Source: Pseudomonas sp. KBW05 (lineage in GTDB: Bacteria; Pseudomonadota; Gammaproteobacteria; Pseudomonadales; Pseudomonadaceae). Taken from it: a stretch of DNA of 63,487 nt. Positions 17,727 through 29,500 of the stretch are shown in pieces. Position numbers and translations under genes: made by a program. The stretch's first letter is position 1, and the number at the start of each line of letters is the position of its first letter. The stretch spans positions 1 to 63,487 of the forward strand of contig NZ_QAJM01000014.1 in the NCBI RefSeq assembly GCF_003852405.1. The letters run 5' to 3'. The notes under the pieces are model-generated. The model had not been told where the DNA came from. It did not search any database and worked only from the letters and a program-made list of their open reading frames with translations.

Positions 17727-20438
17727 TCAAAGTTCCTCCACCGTCACCTGAGTCACATCAAAGTCATTACCTGGATATATCCCCATCTGACGGTTTTCAA
17801 ACGTGAGCGACGCCGAACTTGACGCCGCAGTGAAGACGCCTTGGATATGTTCCCAAGTCCTAGCCGGCAACGTTACTGGCGAAATATCCACCCCATCGGC
17901 CGTAAGCACCAACCGTGGTTTATTGCCTACCCCACTATTATCACGAACCCAAGCACTGAACTTGTACTGACGCCCCACCTCCAGCCCAGTGAATGTCTGA
18001 AACAGTTTCACACTTTGCGTCGCTGGAGAGGTTGTGTTGGTGTAACCCCAGTCAAACAAGAAATACCCGCTAGGTTTCCCAGGCACTGCACCTGTTTTTT
18101 CAATCAGATCCCTGAGGTCCGAAGCACCCGGTCCTCTTTGCCAGCCGTTCCAACCTTTCCCTGCTGGATCGAAGTCTGTGTGATGGTAAAAAGCCTTGCG
18201 AAACTCCAGATTTAGCACAGGAAACTGGATTGCATTGCTCCTGACACCGGCCACATCAGGAGTCCCCTCGTAAGAAACCACCAGCGGGGTTTTGTTACGC
18301 AGTTTCTCCAACTCCGTACGCAGGAGCTTCATATCCAAACCTGCACTTACCTCTGGCTCAGTAATCGCGTGGCCGGTCGCTACTTGGATGGTATAGGGTA
18401 AGCCATTCTCGTCAGTCCCTCTGCATTCCAACCAACCATGCTGACCCAACAAAAGAAACCACCATTTGTTTACGACAACATCGGCATCACCCGGAAAGGT
18501 CCGCGTGTCGAGGATGCCGCCCTGGATGGCGTAAGGAGTCGCCTGCTTCACTGCTGGTTTAGGCAAACGTACAGCGACACTGACTTGCAGATTCAGAGGT
18601 GGTGAGATCTGCACCTTGCACGCGCTGGTCACGGTATAAGTGATCTTAATGGTTTTGCCCATACTTTCGATGACCGCTTCCGGCGGAACGAAGAAGACCG
18701 AGTCACTGCCAGGTTGGGCAGGCAGCGGCAAGCAACTGCCGTCTGGCTTGGACCAGCACACAGAGATGCTGTGGCCCGGATGCTTTCCGACGTAATCAAC
18801 CTCGACATGCACACCGTCGCGTCCATTCCAGACGGTCAGGTCATCGTCCACTGCTTCGGTCACCGAAGGCTTAAGAAGGTCCAGCGGTTCCTGCTCGACC
18901 TTGAAAGCCTGAGCAGGAAACTCGCGAGCGTTCTCCAGCCCGATCACCTCACAAAAGCTCACTGCAAAATGCAGCTCGAACTCGCTGCAATCGGCCAGTT
19001 TTTGCAGTTCAGCCCTTGGAATAGGCGCCTCCACACCTTTAGCCTTCCAATCGTGTGTCACAGGCTCATCCCGTAAAATGTCGAACCGGTATACACTGCC
19101 GTCCCCGTCCTTTCCCGTGATCCACATCCAACAAAGATTCGAACACTCGGCGTAGGCCCAAACGGGCACTGTAGCCAATGCGCCCCCTTTGAATGTGCTG
19201 AGATCCACTGTGCCGTTAGTTGCTTCTTCAATATTTGGATGAACGAACCGGGGCACCGATACGCTGACGTCCTGTGCAGGGGATGACTGCTCACTTTCGT
19301 TGAATGCAAGGGTGTAGGTCAGCGTCATCGACTTATTGAATAAACAGGCAACGATACAGGCCGATAGTTTGACCGACGCCGGATCCCCGTCATGTTCAAT
19401 GGCCACGCAGCCTAGCGGTTTCTTCGCGAATCCCGGCCCGCCCACAAAAAAACAGACGCGATCGCCCGCATAGGTATCCAGGCCGGGAACGTCTACATCG
19501 CCTCCCTCTTTAGTGAGTTCGGGATTAAGATGCCACCCACCGTTGTAGTCCACAGACTGGCGCAGATGCGGAGGAGGCAAGTCCAACCCTGGTGCCACAA
19601 TCAACGCTGCGGTCCGACGCCGCTGGATCTCCAGAGCATTCGCCGGCAATCGCGTTTCAAGGTGCGGGTCGACGTCAACTGGAGGCTCGGCAGGCAAACC
19701 GCTGGTAATCCAGGCACTTTGCAGCGTAATAGACCGCCATGGTTTGCGTCGCGCCAGCCAACCGCGTGCGATAGAGAAGCGAAGTACGTGCCCCGCAACG
19801 GCCTCTTCAGCAGTCAATTCGTGACCATAAATCACGGTATAGAACTTGTACGGCACAACGTCCTGCTCGGTAACCGCAGTGCAATAAACCCTGTCACCCG
19901 CCTTGGCAAGAGGCGGTACCGGCACCAGCACCGTCTCATCACCCGTATGATCGTGCATGTCGTAGGTAGGCGTGTTATGCACGATTTTTTCGTGGAGCAA
20001 ATAGGGTGCAAGGTTTTCACTTTCACTGGCTGGATAGAACGATATCCCCACTTCCTTGACCGATGATTGCGCTGCCTGCCCTTGCGCTTTCCCTGTATAT
20101 GAAATGAGGGCTGTAAACCCCATAAGCGTGGTCAAGTAAGCCAAAGGGATTGCTATTTTCCTCGCCCCTGACTGACCGCTTGAGTCCACAATATCCTCGA
20201 GTACAAGCTCAGGCGCGTCCTTTGCGCTGAACTTGACGGTGATAGGTGAACTGTCCATGCGTGGATCAACAGTGAGGTAAGAACCTGGCATTCGAGAGGG
20301 AACGACCGTGCCGTCCACCTCACTCGAAAGCTGCGGAGCGGCAACGTCCAGAGCTTTGGGCTTGACCGGCTTTTGAGGACTGGGGTCGACGGGATCTGAG
20401 GCAATTTTAGCTGTTATGGGTGCCTTTTCTTTAGCCAT
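17727..20438 (-). CDS. Large hypothetical protein with tandem Ig-like modules
   Basis: 903 residues, function not recognised. The N-terminal 90 residues are charged and Pro-rich. One hydrophobic segment (about 97-116) follows. Then come beta-rich modules of 100-125 residues, roughly at 130-290, 295-399, 400-524, 525-625 and 626-743. Several open with a P-x-V/I-x-x-A-type phrase and an LD.../GD... strand (PNIEEATNGTVDLS, PSVTEAVDDD, PAVKQATPYAI). The last 159 residues look like a jelly-roll carbohydrate-binding domain (FQTFTGLEVGRQYKFSAWVRD). Base composition looks AT-richer than the flanking genes, which suggests transfer. There is no clear signal peptide; the hydrophobic segment could be a membrane anchor. 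It lies 150 bp downstream of pvdL on the same strand. Confidence 0.75.
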   Translation of the reverse strand: MAKEKAPITAKIASDPVDPSPQKPVKPKALDVAAPQLSSEVDGTVVPSRMPGSYLTVDPRMDSSPITVKFSAKDAPELVLEDIVDSSGQSGARKIAIPLAYLTTLMGFTALISYTGKAQGQAAQSSVKEVGISFYPASESENLAPYLLHEKIVHNTPTYDMHDHTGDETVLVPVPPLAKAGDRVYCTAVTEQDVVPYKFYTVIYGHELTAEEAVAGHVLRFSIARGWLARRKPWRSITLQSAWITSGLPAEPPVDVDPHLETRLPANALEIQRRRTAALIVAPGLDLPPPHLRQSVDYNGGWHLNPELTKEGGDVDVPGLDTYAGDRVCFFVGGPGFAKKPLGCVAIEHDGDPASVKLSACIVACLFNKSMTLTYTLAFNESEQSSPAQDVSVSVPRFVHPNIEEATNGTVDLSTFKGGALATVPVWAYAECSNLCWMWITGKDGDGSVYRFDILRDEPVTHDWKAKGVEAPIPRAELQKLADCSEFELHFAVSFCEVIGLENAREFPAQAFKVEQEPLDLLKPSVTEAVDDDLTVWNGRDGVHVEVDYVGKHPGHSISVCWSKPDGSCLPLPAQPGSDSVFFVPPEAVIESMGKTIKITYTVTSACKVQISPPLNLQVSVAVRLPKPAVKQATPYAIQGGILDTRTFPGDADVVVNKWWFLLLGQHGWLECRGTDENGLPYTIQVATGHAITEPEVSAGLDMKLLRTELEKLRNKTPLVVSYEGTPDVAGVRSNAIQFPVLNLEFRKAFYHHTDFDPAGKGWNGWQRGPGASDLRDLIEKTGAVPGKPSGYFLFDWGYTNTTSPATQSVKLFQTFTGLEVGRQYKFSAWVRDNSGVGNKPRLVLTADGVDISPVTLPARTWEHIQGVFTAASSSASLTFENRQMGIYPGNDFDVTQVTVEEL

Positions 20439-20531
20439 GACAAGAACTCCGTGTTTAAAGGGCCAGAAACCTCAGCCAGCATGAAGCCAAGGTTTCTCCC
20501 TTTAGTGAGCTCTTTTGCCACCGTTTCGCCT

Positions 20532-20549
20532 ACTGTCAGAATTGACAGT
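20532..20549. promoter_or_regulatory. Perfect inverted repeat upstream of the 903-residue gene
   Basis: ACTGTCA-GAAT-TGACAGT. A second overlapping repeat (GTCAGAA-N7-TTCTGAC, 20535-20555) shares the centre. It lies about 95 bases before the Ig-module gene and 40 bases after pvdL. It may be an operator or a 3' hairpin of pvdL; there is no T-run. Confidence 0.4.
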
Positions 20550-20588
20550 TCTGACGTAACACGAGGTGTTGATCGACCAGCGGTAACC

Positions 20589-23500
20589 TCACAATCCCTC
20601 CAACTCCGCCATCAAATCACTCAACCGATCCACCTTCTCCGCACTGATCTCATTCACCGCCAACTCATCGATATACCCGGCCAGCTCCGCCACCGTGCTG
20701 CATTCAAACATCGCCCGCAACGGCACATCGCGCTGCAAGGTCTTCTGCACACGCGAGGCAATCTGCGTGGCCAGCAACGAGTGCCCGCCCAGTTCGAAGA
20801 AGTTGTCCTGCACCCCTACCCGCTCAACCTTCAGCACCTCGGCCCAGATCGCGGCCAGGGTGCCTTCCAGTTCATTGCGCGGCGCCAGGTAGTCCTGGCT
20901 CTGGAGCTGGCCGATCTCGAGCAAAGGCAAAGCCTTGCGGTCGAGCTTGCCGTTGGCATTCAGCGGCAAGCGCTCAAGCCACAGCCAGTGCAGCGGCACC
21001 ATGTATTCCGGCAGTTCAGCGCGCAGGCGTTGCTTGATGCGGTCCAGGCGTTCGCTCGGGTTGAGTGTTTCATCGGCAGCGACCAGATAGCCCACCAGAT
21101 GCTTGCCGTTAACGCCTTCCTGTACGCCAACCGCTGCATCACGCACTTCCGGCTGCTCATGCAGACGCGCTTCGATTTCCCCCAGTTCGATGCGGTAGCC
21201 ACGAATCTTCACCTGATGGTCGATCCGCCCGACGTATTCCAACACGCCATCACTGCGTCGACGTGCCAGGTCGCCGGTGCGATACAGACGCTCGCCCGGT
21301 GCGCCAAACGGGTTCGGCACAAACACCGGCGCGGTGCGCAGCGGGTCGCTGACATAACCCCGCCCGACGCCCGTACCGGCCACGCACAACTCACCGACCG
21401 CGCCTTGCGGCACCAGCTCCAGTGCGCCGTCCAGCAGGTACAAACGGTTGTTGTCGGTTGGCGTACCAATCGGCAAATAAGTGCCACGGGTCGATACCAG
21501 ATCGACACGGAAAAACGCCACGTCATCCGAGCATTCCGCCGGGCCATAGGCGTTCACCAGACCTATCTCGGGATAACGCTGCAGCCACTGGTGCGCCAGT
21601 TCCGGCGGCATCGCTTCGCCTGTCGGCAGCATCCAGCGCAAGCCATCGAGGCCGATGCGGTCCTGGGCCAACATGCCCTGGATCAGTGACGGCACGCTCT
21701 CCAGCACCGTAATGCCTTGCGCCTGGACATGCTCAAGCAACCCTTGCGGATCATGGGCCAGCGCGTTCGGCACGATATCCACCCGCGCACCAAACAGCGG
21801 CGCAGCGAGGAACTGCCACACGGAAATATCAAAGCTCTGCGAAGCAGTCTGCGCGATCACATCCGCGTCGCTGAGATTCAGGTACGGCACCTTGCTCAAC
21901 TGGTTGTTGAGCATGCCGCGCTGCTCGACCATCACACCCTTGGGCAGGCCGGTGGAACCCGAGGTGTAGATCACGTAGGCGAGGTTGTCCGGGCCACTGT
22001 AGACCTCAGGATTCGCCCCACGGGCCGGCACTTCTTCCCACACCAGCAACTGGCAGTCGAAGCCTTCGAGCAACTCGATGGCCTGCTCGCGGCACGCTTC
22101 GGTACATACCAGCAACGGCGTGCGGCTCAAGTCGATGATGCTGCGCAGACGCTGGCCTGGCAGGCCCGGGTCCAGCGGCAGGTAGCCGGCACCGGCCTTG
22201 AAGCTGCCAATGATCATGCCCAGCAGGTCGAGGTTACGCTCGCCGAGCAACGCCACCGGTTGATCCAGACCCACGCCGGCTTCGATCAACGCGTGGCCCA
22301 GGCCGTTGCTGCGGCGGTTCAATTCGTCATAGGTCCACTGCTGGTCCAGGCAACTGGCGGCGACCCGCTGTGGATTCGCGGCTACCTGGGCTTCGAACAG
22401 CTCGATATAGCTGCTTTCCAGCGGATAATCATGCTCACTCTGATTGCAGCCCTCTACGAGGAATTCACGCTCCTGCGCGCCAATCAACGGCAGCTCGGCC
22501 ATATCGCCATGGAAGCCCTGCACCAGTGCCAGCAGCAGGCGCTTGAACTCGCCGAGCATGCCTTGCACGGTGCTTTCGTCGAAGTAACGTTGGTCGTAGG
22601 ACAGGTGCAAACCGAGGTCATCGCCCGGGTAACACACCGCCGTCAGCGGGAAGTTGGTGTGGGTGCGCCCAGAGTCCGAAGTGGCATTCAGGCTTTGCGC
22701 ACGGTCCAGCACCGAGACTTCCACCGGCGCGTTTTCGAACACGAACAGGCTGTCGAACAGCGGCTGGCCCTTGGGCAGTTCGCTGTGTTCCTGGATCGTC
22801 ACCAGCGGCAGGTATTCGTACTCGCGCAGTTGCATATTGCTGTCGAGCAGGCCGCTCAGCCATTGGCGCACGCTGCACTTCTGATCGTCCTCGGGCAGCT
22901 TCACCCGCAGCGCGATGCTGTTGATAAACAGGCCGACGGTGCGTTGCATCTCGGGCATTTCCACCGGGCGACCGGCCACGGTGACGCCGAACAACACGTC
23001 GCGGTCGCCGCTCAAACGCCGCAGTACCAAGGCCCATGCCGCCTGGGCAAAGGTGTTGACGGTCAATTGATGAGCCTGGGCCAGCTCGCGCAATTGCGCG
23101 CCGTCACGGGCATCGAGACGGGTGTAGCAATCCCCCACCACCATGCCGCCGTGGCCTGCATGGTCACGCATGAATGGCCGGTCGCTCGGGATCGGCGTGG
23201 TGCGCTCAAAGCCTTGCAGGTTGTGCTGCCACCACTGGCGCGCCTCGTCCAGGTTTTGGCGTTGCAGCCAGGCAATGTAGTCGCGGTAGCGCGGCGGCGT
23301 GGCCAGTTGCGCCTCGCGGCCTTCGCCGAGGGCCATGTAGATATCGAAGAAGTCATTCATCAGCAATGAACGGCACCACGCATCGATAAGGATGTGGTGG
23401 TTGCTCATCATGAACCAGTAGCGCTCTGCACCGACGCGAATCAAACGCAGGTGGAACGGCGCCTGGTTGAGCAGATCGAAACCAGCTTCGCGCTCTTGCT

Positions 23501-26500
23501 TGAGCAAGGCTTGCAGGCGCGGTTCCTGTTCATCTTCCGCATCGGCGCTCCAATCCAGGTACTCAATCGGCGTGCTGCCCGGTTTGTGGATCACTTGCAG
23601 CATGTCGGCGCCGACGTTCCAGCAGAACGACGCACGCAAGGCTTCGTGACGGGCGATCACCGCCTGCCAGGCCTGGGCGAAACGCTCGGGGTCGAGGGCG
23701 CTGTTGATGCGGTAGCGGTCCTGCATGTAGTAGAGGCCGGTGCCTGGTTCCAGCAGGGTGTGCAACAGCAGGCCTTCTTGCATCGGCGTCAGCGGGTACA
23801 CGTCTTCGATGGCGCTGGCCGGCACCGGCAACACATCCAGCTGCGCTTGGGTCAGATGCGCCAGCGGGAAGTCCGACGGCGTGAGGCCACCGGCATCGTC
23901 CCGCAGGCAATGGGCGATCAGGCTGTGCAGTTCGGCGAGGTAGGCATCGGCCACTTCGCGAATGGTCTGCTGATCGTGGCGTTCGCGGCTGAAGGTCCAG
24001 CGCAGCACCAGTTCGCCGCCGTACACCTGGCTGTCGACGCTCAAGGCGTTGGGCAGCGGCGCGTCGGGGTCATGGGCGAGGCCGGCGGATTCGTCCAGCG
24101 GGTGAAACAGCGCCGCGCTGCCGAAGCTCTGGTCGAACTGGCCGAGGTAGTTGAAGGTGATCTCGGCGCTCGGCAGTGCGGCCATGGTCTGCTGGGTCAG
24201 GTCGTCCGCAAGATAGCGCAACACGCCATAACCCAGGCCTTTGTGCGCCACGCCGCGCAGTTGTTCCTTGATCGCCTTGATCGAAGCGCCCTGCTCGGCT
24301 TGCGGTGTCAGGCGCAACGGGTAAGCGCTGGTGAACCAGCCGACGCTGCGGGTCAGGTCGATGTCATCGAACAGGGTTTCACGGCCATGACCTTCCAGTT
24401 GGATCAGCGCCGAAGGTTGCCCGCTCCAGCGGCACAGCACACGGGCCAGCGCCGTCAGCAGCAGGTCATTGACCTGGGTGCGATAGGCGCTCGGCGCCTG
24501 TTGCAACAACTGGCGGGTGTGCTCGGCATCCAGGCGCACGCTGACGGTGTCGGCGTCGCGATTACGCAGGCTGCCGTGGGGACGGTCTGCCGGCAACGCG
24601 AGCGCAGGCCCGGCCAACTGCGCTTGCCACACGCCGAGTTCTTCACGCAGGGATTCGCTGCCGGCATACGCCTGCAAACGCGCGGCCCAGTCCCGCAGCG
24701 CGCTGGTCTTGGCCGGCAGGCTGACGGACTGGCCGTCGCTCAACTGGCGGTAGACGTTTTGCAGATCTTCCAGCAACACGCGCCACGACACGCCGTCCAC
24801 CACCAGGTGATGGATCGCGATCAGCAGGCGTTGCTGGCCCTCGGGACCGTCCACCAGCAAGGCGCGCAGTAGCGGCCCGTGTTCGAGGTCGAGGCTGCGC
24901 TGGGTGTCGGTGAACAACGCGGTGCACTGCGCCATGTCACGCACTTGCGCCTGCATCAGCACGCCGCCTTGGGGCACGGCCAAGTGCTCGGCATGCCACT
25001 GCGCATCGCGCTGGGTGAAGCTCAGGCGCAGGGCGTCGTGGTGTTCCAGCACCGCCAGCAACGCTTGCTCCAGGCGGTGCGGATCAAGCAGTTGCAGCGG
25101 CTTGAGCAACAGCGCCTGGTTCCAGTGCTGACGCTGGGCAATCTCGGTGTCGAAGAACCAATGCTGGATTGGCGTAAGGCCCGAGCTGCCGCTCAACACG
25201 CCCTGCTCCGCCGTGACCTGCTCGGAACGGGTGGCCACGGCGGCCAGGGTTTGTACGGTCTGGTGCTGGAACAGGTCGCGCGGGCTGAAATGAATCCCGG
25301 CCTGGCGCGCACGGCTGACCACCTGGATCGACAGGATCGAGTCGCCGCCCAGTTCAAAGAAGTTATCGTCGAGGCCGACTTGCTGCACGTTCAACACCGC
25401 GCACCAGATCGCCGCCAAGGTGCTTTCCAGCTCATTGCGCGGCGCCACGTAGTGTTGGCGGTTGGCTTCGGGGTCTGGCTGCGGCAAGGCGCGGCGGTCA
25501 AGTTTGCCGTTGGCGGTCAGCGGCATGCTGTCCAGCACGATCAGGTGCGCGGGCACCATGTAGTCCGGCAGTTGCGCTTTCAGATGGGCCTTGAGCGCTT
25601 CGCGCAATGTGGCGTGGTCGGCATCACTGACCAGGTACGCCACCAGCTGTTTGCCGCTTGGCGAATCCAGCGCCAGCACCACCGCTTCACGCACGGCTTC
25701 GTGTTCCAGCAGACGGGTTTCGATCTCGCCCAGTTCGATGCGGAAACCACGGATCTTCACCTGATGGTCGATCCGCCCCAGGTACTCCACCAAGCCATCG
25801 GCGCGTTGGCGCACCAGGTCGCCGGTGCGATACAGGCGCCCGCCATTGCGGGCAAACGGGTCGGCGACAAAACGCTCCGCCGTCATCCCCGGACGCTGGT
25901 GATAACCCTGCGCCAGACCAGCGCCACCGACGTACAACTCGCCGGTCGCGCCTTGCGGCACCAAGGCCAGGTCGGCGTCGAGAATGTACGCCACACGGTC
26001 GCCAATGATGCTGCCGATCGGCACGCTGCCAGCGCCTTCTTCCAGTTGCTCGGGCGCAAGGCTGGCCAGCGGCATCACCACGGTTTCGGTCGGCCCATAG
26101 GCGTTGAAGAACACCTCGGGCTGGAATGCCGCGCGGATACGCTGCAAATGCTCACCGGTGAGCGCCTCGCCGCCGGTGATGCACATGCGCACCGGCAAGG
26201 TCTGCTGCTGGGTCGCCAGCCACTGCGCCAATTGGCTGCCGTAGCTAGGCGTGAAGCCGAGGATATTGATGCGATGGCGGCGAATCAGCGCGCAGATTTC
26301 TTCCGCGTCCCACTGGCCCTGGGCTCGCAAGACCACCTGCGCGCCACTGAGCAACGGCACCAGCAGGCGCTCGGTGGCAGCGTCGAAATTGATCGAATAG
26401 AAGTGCAGTTCGCAGTCATCCGCGCGCATGCCGAAACGTTCGATCACTGCCTGGCAATGCATGGCGATTTCACCGTGGGCCACCACCACACCTTTTGGCT

Positions 26501-29500
26501 TGCCCGTGGAGCCGGAGGTGTAGATCAGGTACGCCTGATGCTGCGGCAGATTGATAAACGGCAGTTCATCCGCCGGGTAATTGGCGAGCACCGGCAAGTC
26601 GTCTTCCAGGCACCAGCACGCCACGGTCGCCGGCAATTCGCCGAGGGCTTCGAACATCAAAGCATCGCTGAGCAGCAGGCCGATGTCGCTGTCTTCGATC
26701 ATGTAGTGCAGACGGTCGAGCGGGTATTCCGGGTCCAGCGGCACGTAGGCGCCACCGGCCTTGAGGATCGCCAGCAGGCCGATGACCAACTCCAGGGACC
26801 GTGGCAGCGCCAGGCCGACGCGCACCTGCGGGCCGACGCCGCGTTCGCGCAGCATCCAGGCCAGGCGGTTGGCGCGCTCGTTCAGTTCGCGGTAGCTGAG
26901 GGTCACGCCGGCAAAGGTCAGCGCCGGCGCATCGCCACGGGCCAACGCCTGTTGGTTGAACAGTTGATGGATGCAGTGATCGAGGCGATGTTCGCCCTGC
27001 TCGACGCCCAGGCTGTCCTGCAGCACCCGTTGCTCGGCAGCGCTAAGCAATGGCAGTTCGCTGAGACGCTGTTGCGGATCGGCGATCAACGCTTCCAGCA
27101 AGTTGCGCCAATGTTCGGCCATGCGCGCAATGCGCGGCTCATCGAACAAATCGGTGCTATAGGTCAGGCAGCAACCCAGGCGATGGTCGAGGTCGGTGAC
27201 TTCCAGGTTGAGGTCGAACTTGGTCGCGCGGGCATCGTTGGCCAGGTACTCGACGGTCATGCCGGCCAGTTCGCGGCTTTGCTGGAACTCCCAGCGCTGC
27301 ACGTTGCACATCACCTGGAACAGCGGGTTGTACGCCGCGCTGCGCGGGGGTTGCAGGGCTTCGACCAAGTGGTCGAACGGCAGGTCCTGATGGGACTGGC
27401 CTTCGATCACGGTGTGGCGCACCTGCTCGAACAGCTCGGCCACATTCATCTGCCCGCTGAGCTGGCAGCGCAGCACCTGGGTGTTGAGAAACGCGCCGAT
27501 CAGCCCTTCGCTTTCCGGGCGGATGCGGTTGGCCACCGGCGCGCCGATGCGCAGGTCGGTCTGGCCGCTGTAGCGGTAGAGCAACACGGCCAGTGTGGCG
27601 GTCATGGTCATGAACAGGGTCAGGCCGCGTTCGGCGTTGAAGGCACGCACGCGGGCGGCCAGGTCATCGCTCAAATCGAAGCGGTACAGCTCGCCCCGGT
27701 GGCTTTGCACCGGCGGGCGTGGGCGGTCGCCGGGCAGCTCCAGCAACGGATGCTCGTTACCCAGTTGCGCGGTCCAGTAGTCCAGTTGGCGCTGGCGTTC
27801 GCCGGATTCCAGCCACTGGCGCTGCCACACGCTGTAGTCGAGGTATTGCACCGCCAGCGGCGCCAGTGGCGAGGCACGCTCGTCGATGAAGGCTTCGTAG
27901 AGCGCGCTGAGTTCACGGGCAAAGATGTCCATGGCCCAGCCTTCGGTGACGATGTGGTGCAGGGTCAGCACCAGGTAGTGCGAGCGTTCGCCGGCCTTGA
28001 CCACGCAGGCGCGCAGCAACGGGCCGGTTTCCAGGTTGAACGGGGTGTGGGCCTCATGGTCGGCCAGCTGTTGCAGGCGTTGTTGGCGCGTGGTTTCGTC
28101 CAGCACCGAGAAATCCTGCCAGTCCATGCGCAGGCCGGTTTGCGCCGCGACCTTCTGGTACGCCACGCCATCGACACTGGGGAAGGTGGTGCGCAGGGTT
28201 TCGTGACGCATGACCAAGGCCTGCAACGCCGCCTCGAAACGCCCCACATCCAGCACGCCACGCAGGCGCGCCATGCCGCCGACGTTGTACGCCGGGCTGT
28301 CCGGTTCCATCTGCCAGAGGAACCACATGCGCTGCTGGGAATAGGACAGCGGTACCGGTTGGCTGCGGTCGACCCTGGCGATGGCGGTCTGTTGGTTGCG
28401 CTGGCCCGAGGCCTGGATCAGCCCGACCTGTTCGGCAAACGTGCCCAGCTCGCTGGCTTCGAACAACGTGCGCAGCGGCAGCTCGACGTCGCAGGCCTGG
28501 CGGGTGCGCGAGATGATTTGCGTGGCCAGCAGCGAGTGCCCGCCGAGGGCGAAGAAATCGTCGCGCAGGCCGATGCGTGGCAGGCCGAGGACTTCGCGCC
28601 AGATCGCGGCGATCTGCTGTTGCAGTGCGGTTTCGGGCTCGATGTGTTCGCGGGTTTGCCACACCGGCTCCGGCAGCGCACGGCGATCCAGTTTACCGCT
28701 GGGGCTCAGGGGCATGGCGTCCAGACGCATCAGCAGCGCGGGCACCATGTACTCCGGCAGCTCCGCGGCCAGGGCGGTTTTCACGTCCTGTTCGTCCAAT
28801 TCGGTGTGGGCGGTGTAGTAGCCGATCAACTGCGCATCCCGCACCAGCACCACGGCTTGGGCGATGCCATCGAGGGCCAGCAGGCGCGCTTCGATTTCTT
28901 CCGGCTCCACGCGAAAGCCGCGCAGCTTGACCTGTTGGTCGAGACGGCCGAGGTATTCGAGCACGCCATCGGCGTTCCAGCGCACACGGTCGCCGGTGCG
29001 ATACAGGCGTGCGCCGGCCGCGCCCAGCGGGTCGGCGATAAAACGTTCGGCGGTCAAACCGGCACGACCCAGATAACCCCGCGCCAGGCCAATGCCACCG
29101 ATGCACAGTTCACCCGGCACGCCGAGGGGCAGCAGGTTGAGGTGTTCATCCAGCACGCGGCAGATCACATTGCCCAGCGGCCGGCCAATCGGCGAACGCT
29201 CACCGTCCTCGGCGCGGCAATGCCAGTGGGTGACGTTGATCGCGGTTTCCGTCGGGCCATAGCGGTTGTGCAACTGCACAGCGGGCAACTGCGCCAACAC
29301 GCGGTTGCGCAACTCGGCGGGCAAGGCTTCGCCACCGGAAAACAGGCGGCGCAGGCTGGTGCATTCGGCCGCCAGCGGTTCGTCGATAAACAGCTGCAAC
29401 AGCGGCGGCACGAAGTGCAGCGTGGTCACGCCGTGCTGCTGCACCAACTGCGCGATACGGTGCGGGTCGCGATGCTCGCCGGGGCCGGCCAGCACCAGGC

